Origin: Ferrimonas aestuarii
GTDB lineage: Bacteria > Pseudomonadota > Gammaproteobacteria > Enterobacterales > Shewanellaceae
Reading direction: 5' to 3'
DNA: 60,367 bases
Assembly: GCF_005116665.1 (NCBI RefSeq)
Contig: NZ_SWCJ01000023.1
Span: 1-60,367, forward strand
Below are positions 34,220 to 44,304 of this stretch, in pieces. Both the position numbers and the translations under genes were made by a program. The number at the start of each line of letters is the position of its first letter. Positions within the stretch are counted from its first letter, which is position 1. Below the pieces are notes generated by a model. It was not told the DNA's origin. It did not search any database and worked only from the letters and a program-made list of their open reading frames with translations.

Positions 34220-36147
34220 AACAGGTATGGACCTCCAAGTAAGGTTGTGACCAATCCTGCCGGCAGTTGCCATGGGTAAATGAGGTATCGGCCAACCCAG
34301 TCGGCGCTGATGAGCAGGGCCATGCCAATCGGCATTGCCAAAATCAATTGATGCTGCAAACTGGCCGCACCAAGTTGACGGGCGATGTGGGGTGCCATCA
34401 GGCTGACAAAACTCATTGGCCCCACCGCCAAAGTCGCAGCTGCGCTGCAGGCTGCCACCAGAATCAACAGGGCTAAGCGAGAGCGATTAGGGGCAAAACC
34501 ACTGTTTCGACTGATGCTGTCTCCCAGTGCAATGGCTTGTAGAGGGCGACGTGCGATCAAAACCAACATCAGCAATAGGGCTGCGGCTAGGGCGCAACTC
34601 AGTGCCAGAGAGGGAGAGACGCGATAGGTTGAGCCGCTTAACCAACTCATCAGGGCCACCGCTCTAGGATCCCCACTGGCGGTCATTAAGACCGCCAGGC
34701 CTTCCATCAATGCGGTTAGGGCGATGCCGGCTAAGATAAGGTGGCTGGCTTGATACTGAACTCGATGGCTCAAGGCAATGATCATTCCCAAAGCGATTAA
34801 GGCACCGAACGTGGCTCCCATAAGCTGAGCGGCGAGGCTGGCGGTGCCCAATCCGATCATCACTACGGCGATGCCAATCGCCGCCCCCGAGCTCACACCG
34901 AGCAGCTCTGGGCTGGCCATTGGATTTGCCAACAGTCTTTGCATGATGACGCCGGATGCGGCTAATAATAGACCTGCGCAGCCTGCTGCAGTCACCCTAG
35001 GCCAGCGCCAAGGCAATAATTCTCCATTGTCCAGTGACCAGCCTTGCAGTCCAAAGCCTGAGTAGAGTGCGGCAAGGGTTGCCAAGATCGTAAAGGCCAT
35101 CGCCCCGAAGACTAACGCTTGCGGATGAGGGTGGTGCCAACTTTGATGGTGGTTGGTTTCCAGTTGTGGGGATAGCTTGGGCAATCGAGCTAATAGCAGC
35201 ATCAACAGTGGCGCACCAAATAGGCCAGTAACCGCACCCGTTGGGATTTGGCTTCCAGAAATAGGCCCAACAAGCTGCAGGCAGAGATCGACGCCCCAAA
35301 GCGTCAGCGCGCCTAGTAGTGGTGACCACAGTAACTGATGCCCGAATCGATTGCAGCCGCAAAGCCTTGCTAGTGCGGGGGCTGCAAGTCCGATAAAGCC
35401 GATAACACCAACCTCGGCGACCACAATCGCGCTGAGGATTGCGGCTAATGTTAAGGTGGCGATGCGTAGGGTTCCCAACCTTACCCCAAGCGCGCTGGCG
35501 GCTTGCTCACCAAGACTGAGCAGGGACAATGGGCGAATTAGTACGGTTGCTCCTAGGGTCGCTGCGGCTAGAGTCAGGGCTAGCGTTTGGGCGGATTGCC
35601 AGCCATTTTGAACCAAAGAGCCTCCCCCCCAGATGAAGACACTGGCGAGTTGATCGTGCCGCATTAACAGCAGCGCAGAGCTGGCTGCGCCACAGTAAAG
35701 GCTAAGCAACAATCCTGCGAGCACCACTGCTAATGGTGAAAACTGCCGTCTCGAGGCGAGTGCCAGAGCCAGCGCCGCTGCAGCCAATGCGCCTATGATG
35801 GCGATGCTGTTGCGGCCAATTACCAATAGGCTTGGTGCGTATAGAGTGGCTAGAGTCAGACTCAGCTGGGCTCCGGCGGAGACACCAAGGGTGGATGGCG
35901 AAGCCAGCGGATTGCGAAGGCACTGCTGCATGAGGCATCCGCTGAGCCCGAGTAGCGCTCCCGCAATCAGCGCCACCGCCTGCCGAGGCGCCCAGCTGTA
36001 TTGCAGCAGTAGTGTCTGCCAGTTTGTGGGGCTGACCTCCCACAGGGAGTCTAGAGAAAGCCCTGCTAGGTTGTGCTGTATTGACGCGGCTGTCATCAGG
36101 GCGATGGCCAATAATAGCGCGGTCATGAGTCGAGAGGCATGGTTCAT
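34195..36147 (-). CDS. fhuB: Ferric hydroxamate ABC permease, FhuB-like (duplicated)
   Basis: Inner-membrane permease of 650 residues made of two FecCD/BtuC-type halves in one chain (about 1-330 and 345-650), which is the FhuB arrangement. GLSGCLMQQCLRNPLASP in the first half and ASGVIMQRLLANPMASPE in the second are the paired conserved loops; GFIGLAAPALAR and SFVSLMAPHIARQLG are the ATPase-contact loops. ATG at 36147 follows GGAGG and overlaps the fhuD stop by 4 bp. A longer frame to 36276 has no support. Confidence 0.94.
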   Translation of the reverse strand: MNHASRLMTALLLAIALMTAASIQHNLAGLSLDSLWEVSPTNWQTLLLQYSWAPRQAVALIAGALLGLSGCLMQQCLRNPLASPSTLGVSAGAQLSLTLATLYAPSLLVIGRNSIAIIGALAAAALALALASRRQFSPLAVVLAGLLLSLYCGAASSALLLMRHDQLASVFIWGGGSLVQNGWQSAQTLALTLAAATLGATVLIRPLSLLSLGEQAASALGVRLGTLRIATLTLAAILSAIVVAEVGVIGFIGLAAPALARLCGCNRFGHQLLWSPLLGALTLWGVDLCLQLVGPISGSQIPTGAVTGLFGAPLLMLLLARLPKLSPQLETNHHQSWHHPHPQALVFGAMAFTILATLAALYSGFGLQGWSLDNGELLPWRWPRVTAAGCAGLLLAASGVIMQRLLANPMASPELLGVSSGAAIGIAVVMIGLGTASLAAQLMGATFGALIALGMIIALSHRVQYQASHLILAGIALTALMEGLAVLMTASGDPRAVALMSWLSGSTYRVSPSLALSCALAAALLLMLVLIARRPLQAIALGDSISRNSGFAPNRSRLALLILVAACSAAATLAVGPMSFVSLMAPHIARQLGAASLQHQLILAMPIGMALLISADWVGRYLIYPWQLPAGLVTTLLGGPYLLWLMLKRN

Positions 36148-37007
36148 TTGGCCTCCTCGGTCAACGCATTTACGACTAGCGTGGCCATACGTTGTGCGGA
36201 TGGTAAGGCCCCAAACATCAGCACGACGGGTACCTTGTGGAAGCGTTTTTGCTGATACCAGGTTTGGTGTTGCCACAAAGGCGTCAGGCTAACGTTGTTG
36301 ATGCCACCGTCGGGCAGCGGTTCGAGAAATAATACGCTGGCGCTGGTATTGGCATTTAGGGCATCAATGCTCTGGGCGCTAAAGCCCCAAGTGTTGGTAG
36401 GCTGTTGCCACGCATTGATGATTCCCAGGCGTTGAAGAGTGGCCTCGCCGAGGCTGTTGTCACCATAGATCCACAGGTGACGGTCATCGTGCAAACGCAC
36501 CATATACAGTGGCGGCGAAATCGTGGTTTCAAGTCGCTTTCGTTGTTGTTCAAAGTGGCTGAGGGTATCCGCTATCAGGGCTTCAGCTTCGCGATTAAGC
36601 CCCAATATTTGCCCTAGCTCACGCGTCATCCGCTCCGCCTTGGTGATGGCATCACCGGTTGATTGATAGATGGAGAGACTGTGCACTGGTGCAATCTGGC
36701 TAAGAAGCTCAGTGAGATGCCCCTGGTAGGGGGTAATCAAGATGAGATCCGGTTTCAGTTCGGCCAGTAACTCCAGATTAGGCTCGTTGGCACCGCCAAG
36801 ATCGACCATGTGTTCTGGAAGTCGGGGGTGTTCAACCCAGCGCCGATAACCATCGATGTCGGCGATGGCGATAGGGGGGAGCCCCATAGCGATGAGCGTA
36901 GTGGTGGTGGCGTAATCCAGAGATACGACTCGTTTTGGCAGGGTGGGAGATCCCCAACTGGCAGCGCAGAACCACAATAGTATTAAGGGCAGTAATCGTG
37001 ATTTCAT
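36144..37007 (-). CDS. fhuD: Siderophore-binding periplasmic protein, FhuD-like
   Basis: Periplasmic substrate-binding protein of the ferric-siderophore ABC importer: 287 residues, signal peptide about 1-19 (no lipobox), two lobes joined by a helical backbone. VVSLDYATTTTLIAMGL and LELLAELKPDLILI are the usual family features. It overlaps fhuC and fhuB by 4 bp each, so the three are translationally coupled. Confidence 0.92.
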   Translation of the reverse strand: MKSRLLPLILLWFCAASWGSPTLPKRVVSLDYATTTTLIAMGLPPIAIADIDGYRRWVEHPRLPEHMVDLGGANEPNLELLAELKPDLILITPYQGHLTELLSQIAPVHSLSIYQSTGDAITKAERMTRELGQILGLNREAEALIADTLSHFEQQRKRLETTISPPLYMVRLHDDRHLWIYGDNSLGEATLQRLGIINAWQQPTNTWGFSAQSIDALNANTSASVLFLEPLPDGGINNVSLTPLWQHQTWYQQKRFHKVPVVLMFGALPSAQRMATLVVNALTEEAK

Positions 37008-37837
37008 CGCAGTATTCCTACAGGCGGCTGCCCTTGGCGCTTAATTACCTCCATCGGCACGTCATAGATCTGCTGTAAGATCTCTGGCTGCATCAGTTGT
37101 TCTGGCGTTCCTTCAGCCACCAGCTTTCCGCCTTTTAGGGCCAATAAGTGGTGACAAAATCGAGCCGCCATATTGATGTCGTGGATAATGATAACGATGC
37201 ATTTGCGCTGTTGTTCTGCAAGTCGCCGTATCAGGGCCAAAACCTCAAGCTGGTGGCCCGGATCCAGTGCTGATGTGGGTTCATCGAGCAGCATCACTTC
37301 GGTTTGCTGAGCGACCAGCATCGCCAGCCACAATCGCTGTCGCTCACCTCCGGAGAGGGACGCCATATCGGCATGCATCAGCGTTTGAGTATTGGTCATT
37401 GTTATTGCCTGCTCTATGGCATCCTGATCGTTGTGACTTTGTCGTCCAAGTAGCCCTTGCCAGGCATATCGACTCATCGCCAGCAGTTCGTGACCTAGCA
37501 TGCCTTCAACACTAGGAAGGTGCTGAGGCAACAGAGCAACGCGGCGGGCAAATGCGCGGGTTTGCCACTGTTCAAGAGGGCGGCCATCAAAAAGGCATTG
37601 TCCCGTCGTTGCTTCCATCTGGCGCCCCAACACCTTCATGAGTGTTGATTTACCAGAGCCATTATGGCCAATAAGGCCGTAGACCTTACCGGGCAGTAGA
37701 GACAGTGTTAGCGGATGCACCAGGGATCTGCGATCGATGCTAACTCCCATGTCATTGAGCTCAAACAGAGTGTTAACCGGAGCTTTAGCGGGGTCAGCCA
37801 CAGGGCTGACCACAGTGAAAAGGTGACGCTTAGCCAT
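37004..37837 (-). CDS. fhuC: Ferric siderophore ABC ATPase, FhuC-like
   Basis: ABC ATPase of the hydroxamate importer, 277 residues. Walker A GHNGSGKST (about residue 55), signature LSGGERQR, Walker B VMLLDEPTSALD and the switch His in IIIHDINMA are intact. ATG 37837 follows GAGG by 7 bp; its first base is the last base of the upstream dfoC-like stop (TGATG). An unusual N-terminal extension of about 20 residues precedes the ABC domain. Confidence 0.95.
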   Translation of the reverse strand: MAKRHLFTVVSPVADPAKAPVNTLFELNDMGVSIDRRSLVHPLTLSLLPGKVYGLIGHNGSGKSTLMKVLGRQMEATTGQCLFDGRPLEQWQTRAFARRVALLPQHLPSVEGMLGHELLAMSRYAWQGLLGRQSHNDQDAIEQAITMTNTQTLMHADMASLSGGERQRLWLAMLVAQQTEVMLLDEPTSALDPGHQLEVLALIRRLAEQQRKCIVIIIHDINMAARFCHHLLALKGGKLVAEGTPEQLMQPEILQQIYDVPMEVIKRQGQPPVGILR

Positions 37838-40251
37838 CAATTAGCCTCATTGCCTTCGCCCTTGGGGCCAAAGGCGGCGATGGGATTGACCAGTTGGCCT
37901 TGAAACTGGAGGCTGCCCGCGGGATCGGCTAGGTCGACCATCTGTTGGTTGTTGGCCAGCTGCAAGCGGTTAAGGCAGGAGTGTTCAAAATGATCGCTGA
38001 AGAGATCGTAACGACGAAACTGCTCACTCAATTGAGGCTGACTGGCTTGGTAGCTCAGGATGCAATCGGCAACGCTACTCCAGAACTCAGTTTCGTGGAA
38101 GTCCAGTTGGCGATGAAGAAGCGCCGATAGGTAACGGAAAAAGCCGTCGAAGATGTCGGTTTGAATCGACAGCGCCTTGAGCTCATCAGGCACATCAACG
38201 GCAATGCGGGCAATGCTTGGCGCGAGTACGGCGTCTTTGTTTAGTACCGCGCACTCCTCGGCAATGTCTTTCATAAAGCAGTATTTAGGAGTGTGGTTTT
38301 CTAGCACCAAAATCAGGTTTTCACCATGGGGCATGAACACCAAATCGTGGGCGTAGAAGCAGTGCAGCAGTGGCGTGAGATAGGCGTGAAGGTAACGCTC
38401 TAACCACTGTTTAGGAGGTAATCCAGATGCCTGAATCATCGCGACTACCAAGGAGCGGCCATCGTTGCCACAATGCAGCAGGCCGGCCATGGTCATCAGA
38501 CGCTCTGTGTCTTCGAGTTTAGGGATGGGACTTTCTCGCCACAGCGCCGATAGCATTTTGTGCTGAGCGTCTCCCTTAGGAAGCCATTTTTGAAGCTGTG
38601 GACGTCGATAGCCTACGGCGGCGATCTCTTTGAGGACGCTAAAGCCGTTGGCATGCAATACTGGGTCGTGCTCAATTAGGGCAGCAATCCAGTCATTGAT
38701 GGCAGGCGTCGCGTCCATGTAATCGGCAGACAGGCCACGAATAAAGCCCATGTTCAGGATCGAGAGTGCTGTTTTCACGTAGTGACGGTTAGGATGGTTA
38801 CGGTTAAACAGCGTTCGGATCGATTGTTGAGGTTGATAATGGTCTTCACCAATCCCTAAGTACACCAGATCGTTGCTGGCTAGATCGGCGGCGAAGCCCA
38901 TGGCTATTTTGTTGTGCCATTGCCATGGGTGTACCGGAATAAAACAATAGTCGCTGGCGTTGAGCTGGCGTTCGGCGAGCATCTGCTCGAATAGCCCAAG
39001 CTGTGTTTGCCCCAACTCTTGTTGCAGCAGTTGGGCTTCTGACAGGGTTTTGCTGGTGCTAATAACGCAATGTTCCCGCCGGGCGGCCAGCCAAATTACC
39101 TGAAACTGGCTACCTGCTTCTGGAGCAAAATCGTTGAAGTCTTGTTGACCAAAACCGATACGACCGTTATTGGCGATGAAGGCGGGGTGGCCTTCACTCA
39201 TGGCCGCTTCCAGTGCTTGAAAATCGGCATTTATCAGGGTGTCGACCTCGCGTTCACCATGGGAGAGCTTATAGGCGCTCGCTCTTAAGGTGCTGGCGAT
39301 CTCTTCCAAATAGAGCGGCAGTTGACGGTCATTGATACCTAAAACGTGTTGAAACTCGCCGATAAAGGCGATGGCATCTAAAGCTTGAGTGCCATCTTGG
39401 CTTCGTTTTTCGATGCTGTCTGGTTCAATCAACCAATGTTCCAAGGCCAATCGCTCTGCGCTAAAGCGATAATGGCCGGCATCAAAATCTATCTGGTAGC
39501 GGTCATCGCCAAGAGTTGTTGGTTGGAATAGGCGCTCGTGGCAGCCCTCACTGATGGCTTTGGCGATCAGGTGGCGGTTGGCGTGCTGCCAATTGGCGGT
39601 GGTAAGAAAATCGGTGGAGTGATTCATTGAGTTCCGAGTCCTTGGAGTGTGTTTTAAAGCCAATGATTGATGTCTTTGGCGGGTTAAAAACGCCAGATAG
39701 GCGTGTTTGTGCGCTAGCTTCAGTACGCGTTGGTAACGGAAGCCAGCTTGAGCGTTGAGTCGGTGAATGGCGCTGTTGTTGGCGTCAGGCTCAACAACAA
39801 TGCGCTCGATGTGGGAATGGCAAAAAATAAACTGGATCAGACCATGGAAGACCTGCTTTCCAAAACCGGATATTGCGGGCTGCGGCGGGCCTAACAGAAT
39901 GTGCATGCCGATGTCGCCCGGTTGCACAGGATAGTGTTGCCCAACGGCGTCCCTATTAGGGTTATAGAGTTCAAAAAGGGCTTTTGGGGTGCTGTCAATT
40001 TCAGCGACCAATAATTGGCTGTGTCCAGAGAGTTGAGTATATTCTTCGATCACTTGTTGCTGGTCACATCCTTGCATCCCCCAAAAGTGTGCGTAGTCTT
40101 GATTGACCCAGCTGGTTAGCCATGGGCTGTCATCGACAATGGAGAAATGACGAAGGCTAAGCTGCTGGCCACTGGATAAGGTTAATGAGAATTTATCGGG
40201 ATTGAGGCTCGGTGCAGCCGTTGCTTTGGTGCGGAGCTTAGCGGTGGTCAC
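37837..40251 (-). CDS. dfoC: Hydroxamate siderophore synthetase fused to N-acyltransferase (DfoC-like)
   Basis: Two-domain protein of 804 residues. Residues about 20-205 form a GNAT-type acyltransferase of the AlcB/IucB-like siderophore group (DIGMHILLGPPQPAISGFGKQ, then VEPDANNSAIHRLNAQAGF), which acylates the N-hydroxy-diamine. Residues about 225-800 are an IucA/IucC NIS synthetase (GHPAFIANNGRIGFG, FIPVHPWQW, MPHGENLILVLENH), which condenses units with ATP. The same fusion is known as DfoC in Erwinia desferrioxamine synthesis. GTG 40251 has GGAG 7 bp upstream and overlaps the MFS gene. An in-frame ATG at 39627 (residue 209), with AAGGA 11 bp upstream, sits exactly at the domain junction. 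Confidence 0.92.
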   Translation of the reverse strand: MTTAKLRTKATAAPSLNPDKFSLTLSSGQQLSLRHFSIVDDSPWLTSWVNQDYAHFWGMQGCDQQQVIEEYTQLSGHSQLLVAEIDSTPKALFELYNPNRDAVGQHYPVQPGDIGMHILLGPPQPAISGFGKQVFHGLIQFIFCHSHIERIVVEPDANNSAIHRLNAQAGFRYQRVLKLAHKHAYLAFLTRQRHQSLALKHTPRTRNSMNHSTDFLTTANWQHANRHLIAKAISEGCHERLFQPTTLGDDRYQIDFDAGHYRFSAERLALEHWLIEPDSIEKRSQDGTQALDAIAFIGEFQHVLGINDRQLPLYLEEIASTLRASAYKLSHGEREVDTLINADFQALEAAMSEGHPAFIANNGRIGFGQQDFNDFAPEAGSQFQVIWLAARREHCVISTSKTLSEAQLLQQELGQTQLGLFEQMLAERQLNASDYCFIPVHPWQWHNKIAMGFAADLASNDLVYLGIGEDHYQPQQSIRTLFNRNHPNRHYVKTALSILNMGFIRGLSADYMDATPAINDWIAALIEHDPVLHANGFSVLKEIAAVGYRRPQLQKWLPKGDAQHKMLSALWRESPIPKLEDTERLMTMAGLLHCGNDGRSLVVAMIQASGLPPKQWLERYLHAYLTPLLHCFYAHDLVFMPHGENLILVLENHTPKYCFMKDIAEECAVLNKDAVLAPSIARIAVDVPDELKALSIQTDIFDGFFRYLSALLHRQLDFHETEFWSSVADCILSYQASQPQLSEQFRRYDLFSDHFEHSCLNRLQLANNQQMVDLADPAGSLQFQGQLVNPIAAFGPKGEGNEAN

Positions 40252-41437
40252 AGTGAGACTCCTTTAAGTTGGTAGGGAGTGGGGTAATAAACCAGCGTTT
40301 GAATAGGAGCATGGTGAGCAGGAAGCCGGCGCCGGCAATGAGAAAGGTTGCTTGATGACCCAGTGATAACAGCAGTTCGCCAGCGGCATAGGCACCCACA
40401 AGAACACCAAGGCTTTGGAACAGGTGCAATAGGCTAAAGTCTCGACCATAGTCTTCCGCGCGGCTGAGGGCGAAAATCTTCAAGTCCAGTTTTACGGTGG
40501 CATGGAACAGGGCCCAGCCATAAAGCAAACGGCCTGCGATTACCCAATGGCCCTCAGGTTGTGCTTGCAGCATAAACCCCAGTGCTCCGATCAACAGGGC
40601 CGCTGGGATCCTTCCCAGAGCCACAAGCCAAGGAGGCTGTTGTGGTGACCGCTCAAGCAGTAACGCGGCAATGGCGATGGCGGCAGGGATGGCGAAAATG
40701 GCCGCCGCTCCCACCTCACTGGAATCTGGAGACAGCTGATGCCAATACTCAACGAAGAATGGGCGAATCAGATAGGCACTGAAATAAAATAGCCACATGA
40801 CCAGTGCCAATTGCCCTTTGGCTAACGACCATACTGGATTCGCTGAGACCGAGGTTGCCGGTGTTGGCTCCGGGGTGGGACGAACACGCCAGATCAACCA
40901 GCCACATACCAGTGTTTGCAAGCCATCACCAACGGCCATCCACACAAAGGCATGGGTGGGGTCCGATAACTGCAATATGCTGCCGCCGAATAGGGCGCCG
41001 ACAATGGCACCTAGGTGCACCACCACAGACAGTAAACCCACAGTGTGAGCTTGTTTTGAGCTGCTCTCTAAAGTCAATAAGTAGGGGTACACCAGCAGAT
41101 AACTGGCTTTAAACAGCACCATCAGCCACCCGAGTAGCAACAGCGTATTCAACGTCTCTGCACTGGCGCAGGTCAGGCTGGCGAACAGTGCTGCCAGTTG
41201 CGAGATCATTAGCACTGGCAAGGTACCAAACTGCCGAGCAATTCGTGCCCATAGCGGCAGAGTGAGAATCACAATCAGGCAGCTGACCGCAAGATAACGG
41301 CTCGTCACTCGAGGATCACTGACGCCAAATACCGTCTCAAAGTAATGGGGGTAAAACGGCAACAGCATGGTGTCACTGATGACCGCAAATGCGGTCACCG
41401 TTATCAGAGCCCATTTGGCTGTTTGGTTTGGAGTCAC
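40238..41437 (-). CDS. MFS exporter within the siderophore operon
   Basis: Twelve-helix major facilitator protein of 399 residues. Its place between the N-hydroxylase and the synthetase suggests export of the finished siderophore, as with MFS exporters in other hydroxamate clusters; no substrate motif proves it. GTG 41437 forms a 4-bp GTGA overlap with the dfoA stop and has GGAG 8 bp upstream, so it is preferred over a longer frame to 41503. Confidence 0.88.
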   Translation of the reverse strand: MTPNQTAKWALITVTAFAVISDTMLLPFYPHYFETVFGVSDPRVTSRYLAVSCLIVILTLPLWARIARQFGTLPVLMISQLAALFASLTCASAETLNTLLLLGWLMVLFKASYLLVYPYLLTLESSSKQAHTVGLLSVVVHLGAIVGALFGGSILQLSDPTHAFVWMAVGDGLQTLVCGWLIWRVRPTPEPTPATSVSANPVWSLAKGQLALVMWLFYFSAYLIRPFFVEYWHQLSPDSSEVGAAAIFAIPAAIAIAALLLERSPQQPPWLVALGRIPAALLIGALGFMLQAQPEGHWVIAGRLLYGWALFHATVKLDLKIFALSRAEDYGRDFSLLHLFQSLGVLVGAYAAGELLLSLGHQATFLIAGAGFLLTMLLFKRWFITPLPTNLKESHCDHR

Positions 41438-42720
41438 GAATTGACTCCATTTAGTCCAAACTGTTGAAAAGCGATTTTTCGTTCTATGGGGTAGGGCTGC
41501 CATCCCAACAGTTGCTGCAGAAGTACGCTGTTTCGATAACAGGCCATCCCCAGATCTGGCGTGACAAACCCGTGGGTATGAAGCTCAGCATTTTGCACAA
41601 ACAATCGTTGTTGGTCATCGATGGCATAGTGGCGACTAACGGCAAGGCGCTCTTGCCCATCCCAGTTGATTTGATCGGCGATGCCGCTCAAAAATCCCGG
41701 TAGGGCGCCGCGATAGCCAGTCGCAAAGATTAAAGCTCGGGTGGAAAGACTTCCGTGACTTTGCTGCTCTTGATGTCGCAGTTGCAGTTGGTAGCCGTTA
41801 TCTTGGCGTTCAATCTTATCCACCGACGTGCTGGTCATCAGTGTTACTTTGGGCGCTTGATGCAGATCCATCTCGTACAGACGATCGAAGATGTCATTGA
41901 TGAGATCGGCATTGATGCCTTTATAGAGATTTTGCTGCTGAGCGAGCAAATGCTCTCGAGTTTGTTCAGGCAGTTGGTGGAAATAATCCACGTACTCAGG
42001 AGAGGTCATCTCCAGAGTTAACTTACTATATTCGAGAGGGAAATAGCGGGGAGAGCGGCTGATCCAATCCAGATGAAAGTCTCCCTGGCGTTGCTCTTCG
42101 AGTAGGTCGTAAACGATCTCTGCGGCACTTTGACCGCCGCCAATAACGCTGATTCTGGGTTGGGTTAACAGCTGTGATTTCCAATTCAGGTAGTCACTGG
42201 AATGGATTGCATGGTCGCCTAGAGCATCGCAACCCTCGGGTATATGCGGGATAGGCCCTGTGCCCAGTACCAGCTTTTTAGCTAAGAACTGATCGGTTTC
42301 TCCATTAACCGGGTTAATCGTGTCGATGCAATAGTGTTGCTGTTTATTGTCAAATTCTACTTGGATGACGCGGGTATCAAACTTTAGGTTGCTTAGCTGA
42401 CGGCACACCCACTGGCAATAGAGGTTGTATTCGCGGCGAAGAATGAAAAAATTCTCGCGAATGTAGAAGCGATATAATTTGCCCTGCTGTTTGAGGTAGT
42501 TCAAAAAACTATAGGGTGAGGTTGGGTCCGCCAAGGTCACCAGATCCGACATAAAGGGCGTCTGAAGGTGGGTTCCTTCCAGCATCATTCCTGGGTGCCA
42601 GTTAAATTCGCTTCGCTGTTCTAAAAATAGCGCGTCGGCGTTCTCCAGCGGTTGGGTCATTGCCGCAAGGCTTAAATTGAACGGTCCTAGACCAATGGCA
42701 ATAAAATCATAAACTTTCAT
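41434..42720 (-). CDS. dfoA: FAD-dependent diamine/lysine N-hydroxylase (DfoA-like)
   Basis: Flavin monooxygenase of the IucD/PvdA/DesB family; with this gene context it most likely N-hydroxylates cadaverine or putrescine. The 428 residues show the FAD-binding start (AIGLGPFNLS, residues 8-17), the substrate-side FLEQRSEFNWHPGM, the NADPH-binding GGGQSAAE, and the C-terminal FATGY. ATG 42720 follows AGGAAG; it lies 8 bp after the upstream decarboxylase. Confidence 0.93.
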   Translation of the reverse strand: MKVYDFIAIGLGPFNLSLAAMTQPLENADALFLEQRSEFNWHPGMMLEGTHLQTPFMSDLVTLADPTSPYSFLNYLKQQGKLYRFYIRENFFILRREYNLYCQWVCRQLSNLKFDTRVIQVEFDNKQQHYCIDTINPVNGETDQFLAKKLVLGTGPIPHIPEGCDALGDHAIHSSDYLNWKSQLLTQPRISVIGGGQSAAEIVYDLLEEQRQGDFHLDWISRSPRYFPLEYSKLTLEMTSPEYVDYFHQLPEQTREHLLAQQQNLYKGINADLINDIFDRLYEMDLHQAPKVTLMTSTSVDKIERQDNGYQLQLRHQEQQSHGSLSTRALIFATGYRGALPGFLSGIADQINWDGQERLAVSRHYAIDDQQRLFVQNAELHTHGFVTPDLGMACYRNSVLLQQLLGWQPYPIERKIAFQQFGLNGVNS

Positions 42721-42728
42721 GGTGCTTC

Positions 42729-44261
42729 CTACAGGGTTTGTGGCTGGCGCTGCAATGTGTGGCCGTAGTGGCAAATCTTGTGAACCACGTTATGGATGGC
42801 TTTGATGTCGCTGGCAGGGTTTAGCAGAGTGAATTTTAAATATTGCCGACCCTGATAGCGTGTGGCGGCGATGACCGCCTCCCCCTGTTTAGACAGTTGT
42901 GCCTGTATGGCTAGGTTTAGGGCATCAATCTCGTCGGCCGTATTGCCGACATTGGGTAGGAAGCGAAACACTAAGGTGCTGATTTGAGGCTGATGTACTA
43001 CTTCCAGCTCGGGATGAGACAGCAACAACCAATAGACTTGTCGAGTTAGGTGAAGTAACTGATCAAATCCTTGGCCGATGGCTTTTGCACCGAGCACTCT
43101 TAAGGTTAGCCACAGTTTCAACGCATCGAATCGGCGGGTGGTTTGCAGACTCTTATTGATAAGATCTGGGATGCCTGCTTGTTGCTGTCGTAATGGATTT
43201 AGATACTCGGCGTGATAGGTCAGGCAACCGAGTTGGCTGGCGTCTTTAACCATGAAGCCGCTGCAGGCCACTGGTTGAAAGAACGATTTGTGATAATCCA
43301 CGGTGACCGAATCTGCACGGTCGATGCCATTGAGTTTATGAGAGAACTTCTCTGATACCAGTAACCCTCCACCGTAGGCTGCATCAACATGCATCCAGAT
43401 ATTGAGGCTTTCGCAAAGGGCGGCAATACCATGCAGAGGATCGATGCTACCAAAGTCAGTTGTGCCAGCCGTGGCCACAATGGCCATGGGGATCAGTCCC
43501 TGCTGGCTTGCTTGCTCCAGTTTGAAGGTCAGATCGTGCAGATCCATTTTTTGAAATCGATCGGCTTTCACCGTCACCACCGCATCAAACCCTAACCCCA
43601 GCATTGACGCGGCTTTTTGCACACTAAAGTGGCTGAGTTCGGAGGTGTAGATTCTCAGTTTATTGGCTTCTGGCGGCAGCCCCTGTTGATGAGGGTCCCA
43701 TTGCCACTGTTGCTGGCAGATTCGGTGGCGAGCAAGAAGCATTGCCATTAAATTGGATTGACTTCCTCCTGAGGTGAACACTCCATCGGCGAGTGTTTTC
43801 CAACCGATTTTGTTGCAAGTCCAGTCGATTAGGGCTTGCTCAATTAGGGTGGCGCCCGCACTTTGATCCCAAGTCTCTACCGCGGTATTGAGGGCCGAGG
43901 CGATGGCCTCACCAACAAGGCTGGGTAAGGTGACTGGGCAATTGAGATGAGCCAGATAATCGGAGTGATGAAAGTGAACGGCGTCATTGAGATAGAGGCG
44001 GTTGAGTTCATCTAAGGCTGGCCGCCACTGGCCTAGCGGGGTGTCGAGATCGATTTGAAGAAATTGCTGGCTTAGGGCTTCCACCGAGATGCCGGTAAAG
44101 GCGCGGTCGGTACTTCGAATGTGTTGGCTAATTTGTTCAACGGCTTGCGCCATTAACGCTTGGTATTGATGTTGGCTATTGGCCGTAAATAGCGACTCTT
44201 TGAGAGTAGGAGAGAAGTCCGTTTCATTCGTGCTAGAGATCGCAGCACTTAATTTGTCCAT
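42729..44261 (-). CDS. dfoJ: PLP-dependent decarboxylase (DfoJ/DesA-like)
   Basis: Group II pyridoxal-phosphate decarboxylase of 510 residues. Context points to decarboxylation of lysine (to cadaverine) or ornithine. HVDAAYGG with Asp293, and Lys325 in VDYHKSFFQP, form the PLP site; TSGGSQSNLMAML is typical. ATG 44261 follows AGAGGTAA. It is the first gene of the eight-gene siderophore operon. A glutamate or diaminobutyrate decarboxylase would look similar, so the substrate is inferred from the neighbours. Confidence 0.9.
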   Translation of the reverse strand: MDKLSAAISSTNETDFSPTLKESLFTANSQHQYQALMAQAVEQISQHIRSTDRAFTGISVEALSQQFLQIDLDTPLGQWRPALDELNRLYLNDAVHFHHSDYLAHLNCPVTLPSLVGEAIASALNTAVETWDQSAGATLIEQALIDWTCNKIGWKTLADGVFTSGGSQSNLMAMLLARHRICQQQWQWDPHQQGLPPEANKLRIYTSELSHFSVQKAASMLGLGFDAVVTVKADRFQKMDLHDLTFKLEQASQQGLIPMAIVATAGTTDFGSIDPLHGIAALCESLNIWMHVDAAYGGGLLVSEKFSHKLNGIDRADSVTVDYHKSFFQPVACSGFMVKDASQLGCLTYHAEYLNPLRQQQAGIPDLINKSLQTTRRFDALKLWLTLRVLGAKAIGQGFDQLLHLTRQVYWLLLSHPELEVVHQPQISTLVFRFLPNVGNTADEIDALNLAIQAQLSKQGEAVIAATRYQGRQYLKFTLLNPASDIKAIHNVVHKICHYGHTLQRQPQTL

Positions 44262-44275
44262 TTGTTACCTCTTCA

Positions 44276-44304
44276 TTGAGACTGCGAATGAGTTCCGTTA
44301 TCAT
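44276..44304 (+). promoter_or_regulatory. Promoter of the TonB receptor gene
   Basis: -35 TTGAGA (44276-44281), 17-bp spacer, -10 TATCAT (44299-44304); each hexamer is one mismatch from consensus. The Fur-box-like palindrome lies across the spacer and -10. Confidence 0.65.
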
